In this document: piece by piece, positions 63,887 to 64,000 of the stretch
Layout: the number at the start of each line of letters is the position of its first letter
How positions within the stretch are numbered: the stretch's first letter is position 1
NCBI RefSeq assembly: GCF_039649665.1
Contig: NZ_JBDJAW010000001.1
Coordinates: 62,001 to 126,000 of the forward strand
Origin: Microbispora sp. ZYX-F-249
GTDB taxonomy: Bacteria; Actinomycetota; Actinomycetes; Streptosporangiales; Streptosporangiaceae
Length of the DNA: 64,000 nt
Direction: 5' to 3'
Made by a program: the position numbers and the translations under genes
Notes under the pieces: model-generated
The model's database searches: none
What the model was told of the DNA's origin: nothing
The model's input: only the letters and a program-made list of their open reading frames with translations

Positions 63887-64000
63887 GATGAAGGTCTCCA
63901 AAGAGGGAATGACGAGGGTCAGAAAGCGACGGTCGGTTCCGGGCGCCTGATGAAAAGCGAGCACCCGCTTACCGGTTTCGTCCTCGGTGGGGCGCATGGT

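Overview
The window is high-GC DNA, mostly above 70 % G+C, from a filamentous actinomycete. The evidence is a giant chaplin, a DUF5703 protein, an MFS transporter fused to dTMP kinase, a secreted plant-polysaccharide hydrolase with CBM6 and CBM2 modules, a SigE-type sigma factor and a Lys-rich-tailed topoisomerase I. A Streptosporangiales- or Streptomycetales-like host fits, but the genus cannot be fixed from the sequence alone.

1-23.9 kb looks like ordinary chromosome. It holds a secreted-type peptidase (cut by the window edge), a Gfo/Idh/MocA oxidoreductase, a broken OmpA-domain lipoprotein gene, a GH43 glycosidase behind LacI-type operators, and the replication group tmk-holB-PSP1, which is interrupted by a sigma-factor/membrane-protein pair. 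These are followed by a metallophosphoesterase, an FN3-CBM2 protein, topA, a chaplin with eight repeats and an M20 peptidase.

23.9-47.4 kb is an integrated conjugative element. Its serine recombinase gene runs antisense into the 3' half of tRNA-Leu(GAG), which is the probable attachment site. Divergent from a small methyltransferase operon lies a tightly overlapping type IV secretion operon: a pilin fused to a sigma-like domain, a VirB6/TrbL-like channel protein, a PrgI-family protein, a VirB4-like ATPase, a VirD4/TraG-like coupling ATPase, a replication-relaxation protein and a cell-wall hydrolase. A prepilin peptidase follows. After this come accessory genes on the minus strand: DUF932, a ComM-like protein with a damaged Walker A, DUF4192 and several orphans. 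A 35-bp repeated element occurs upstream of some of them. The right attachment site was not found.

47.7-64 kb is a long, nearly continuous minus-strand operon with many 4-bp start/stop overlaps. It is built like a biosynthetic cluster for a nucleotide- or sugar-derived product. In order of transcription it encodes a HAD phosphatase, a GT-B transferase, a thymidylate-synthase homologue carrying the Asn-to-Asp change of cytosine-specific hydroxymethylases, a carbamoyltransferase, a glycosyltransferase, a P-loop kinase, a methyltransferase, kinase-phosphatase-kinase, an NAD-dependent epimerase, a truncated SAH-hydrolase-like protein, a Nudix hydrolase, a CMP-Kdo-synthetase-like cytidylyltransferase, an ABC exporter and a possible 38-residue peptide. 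I know of no described pathway with this exact set, so it is the best candidate in the window for an undescribed system.
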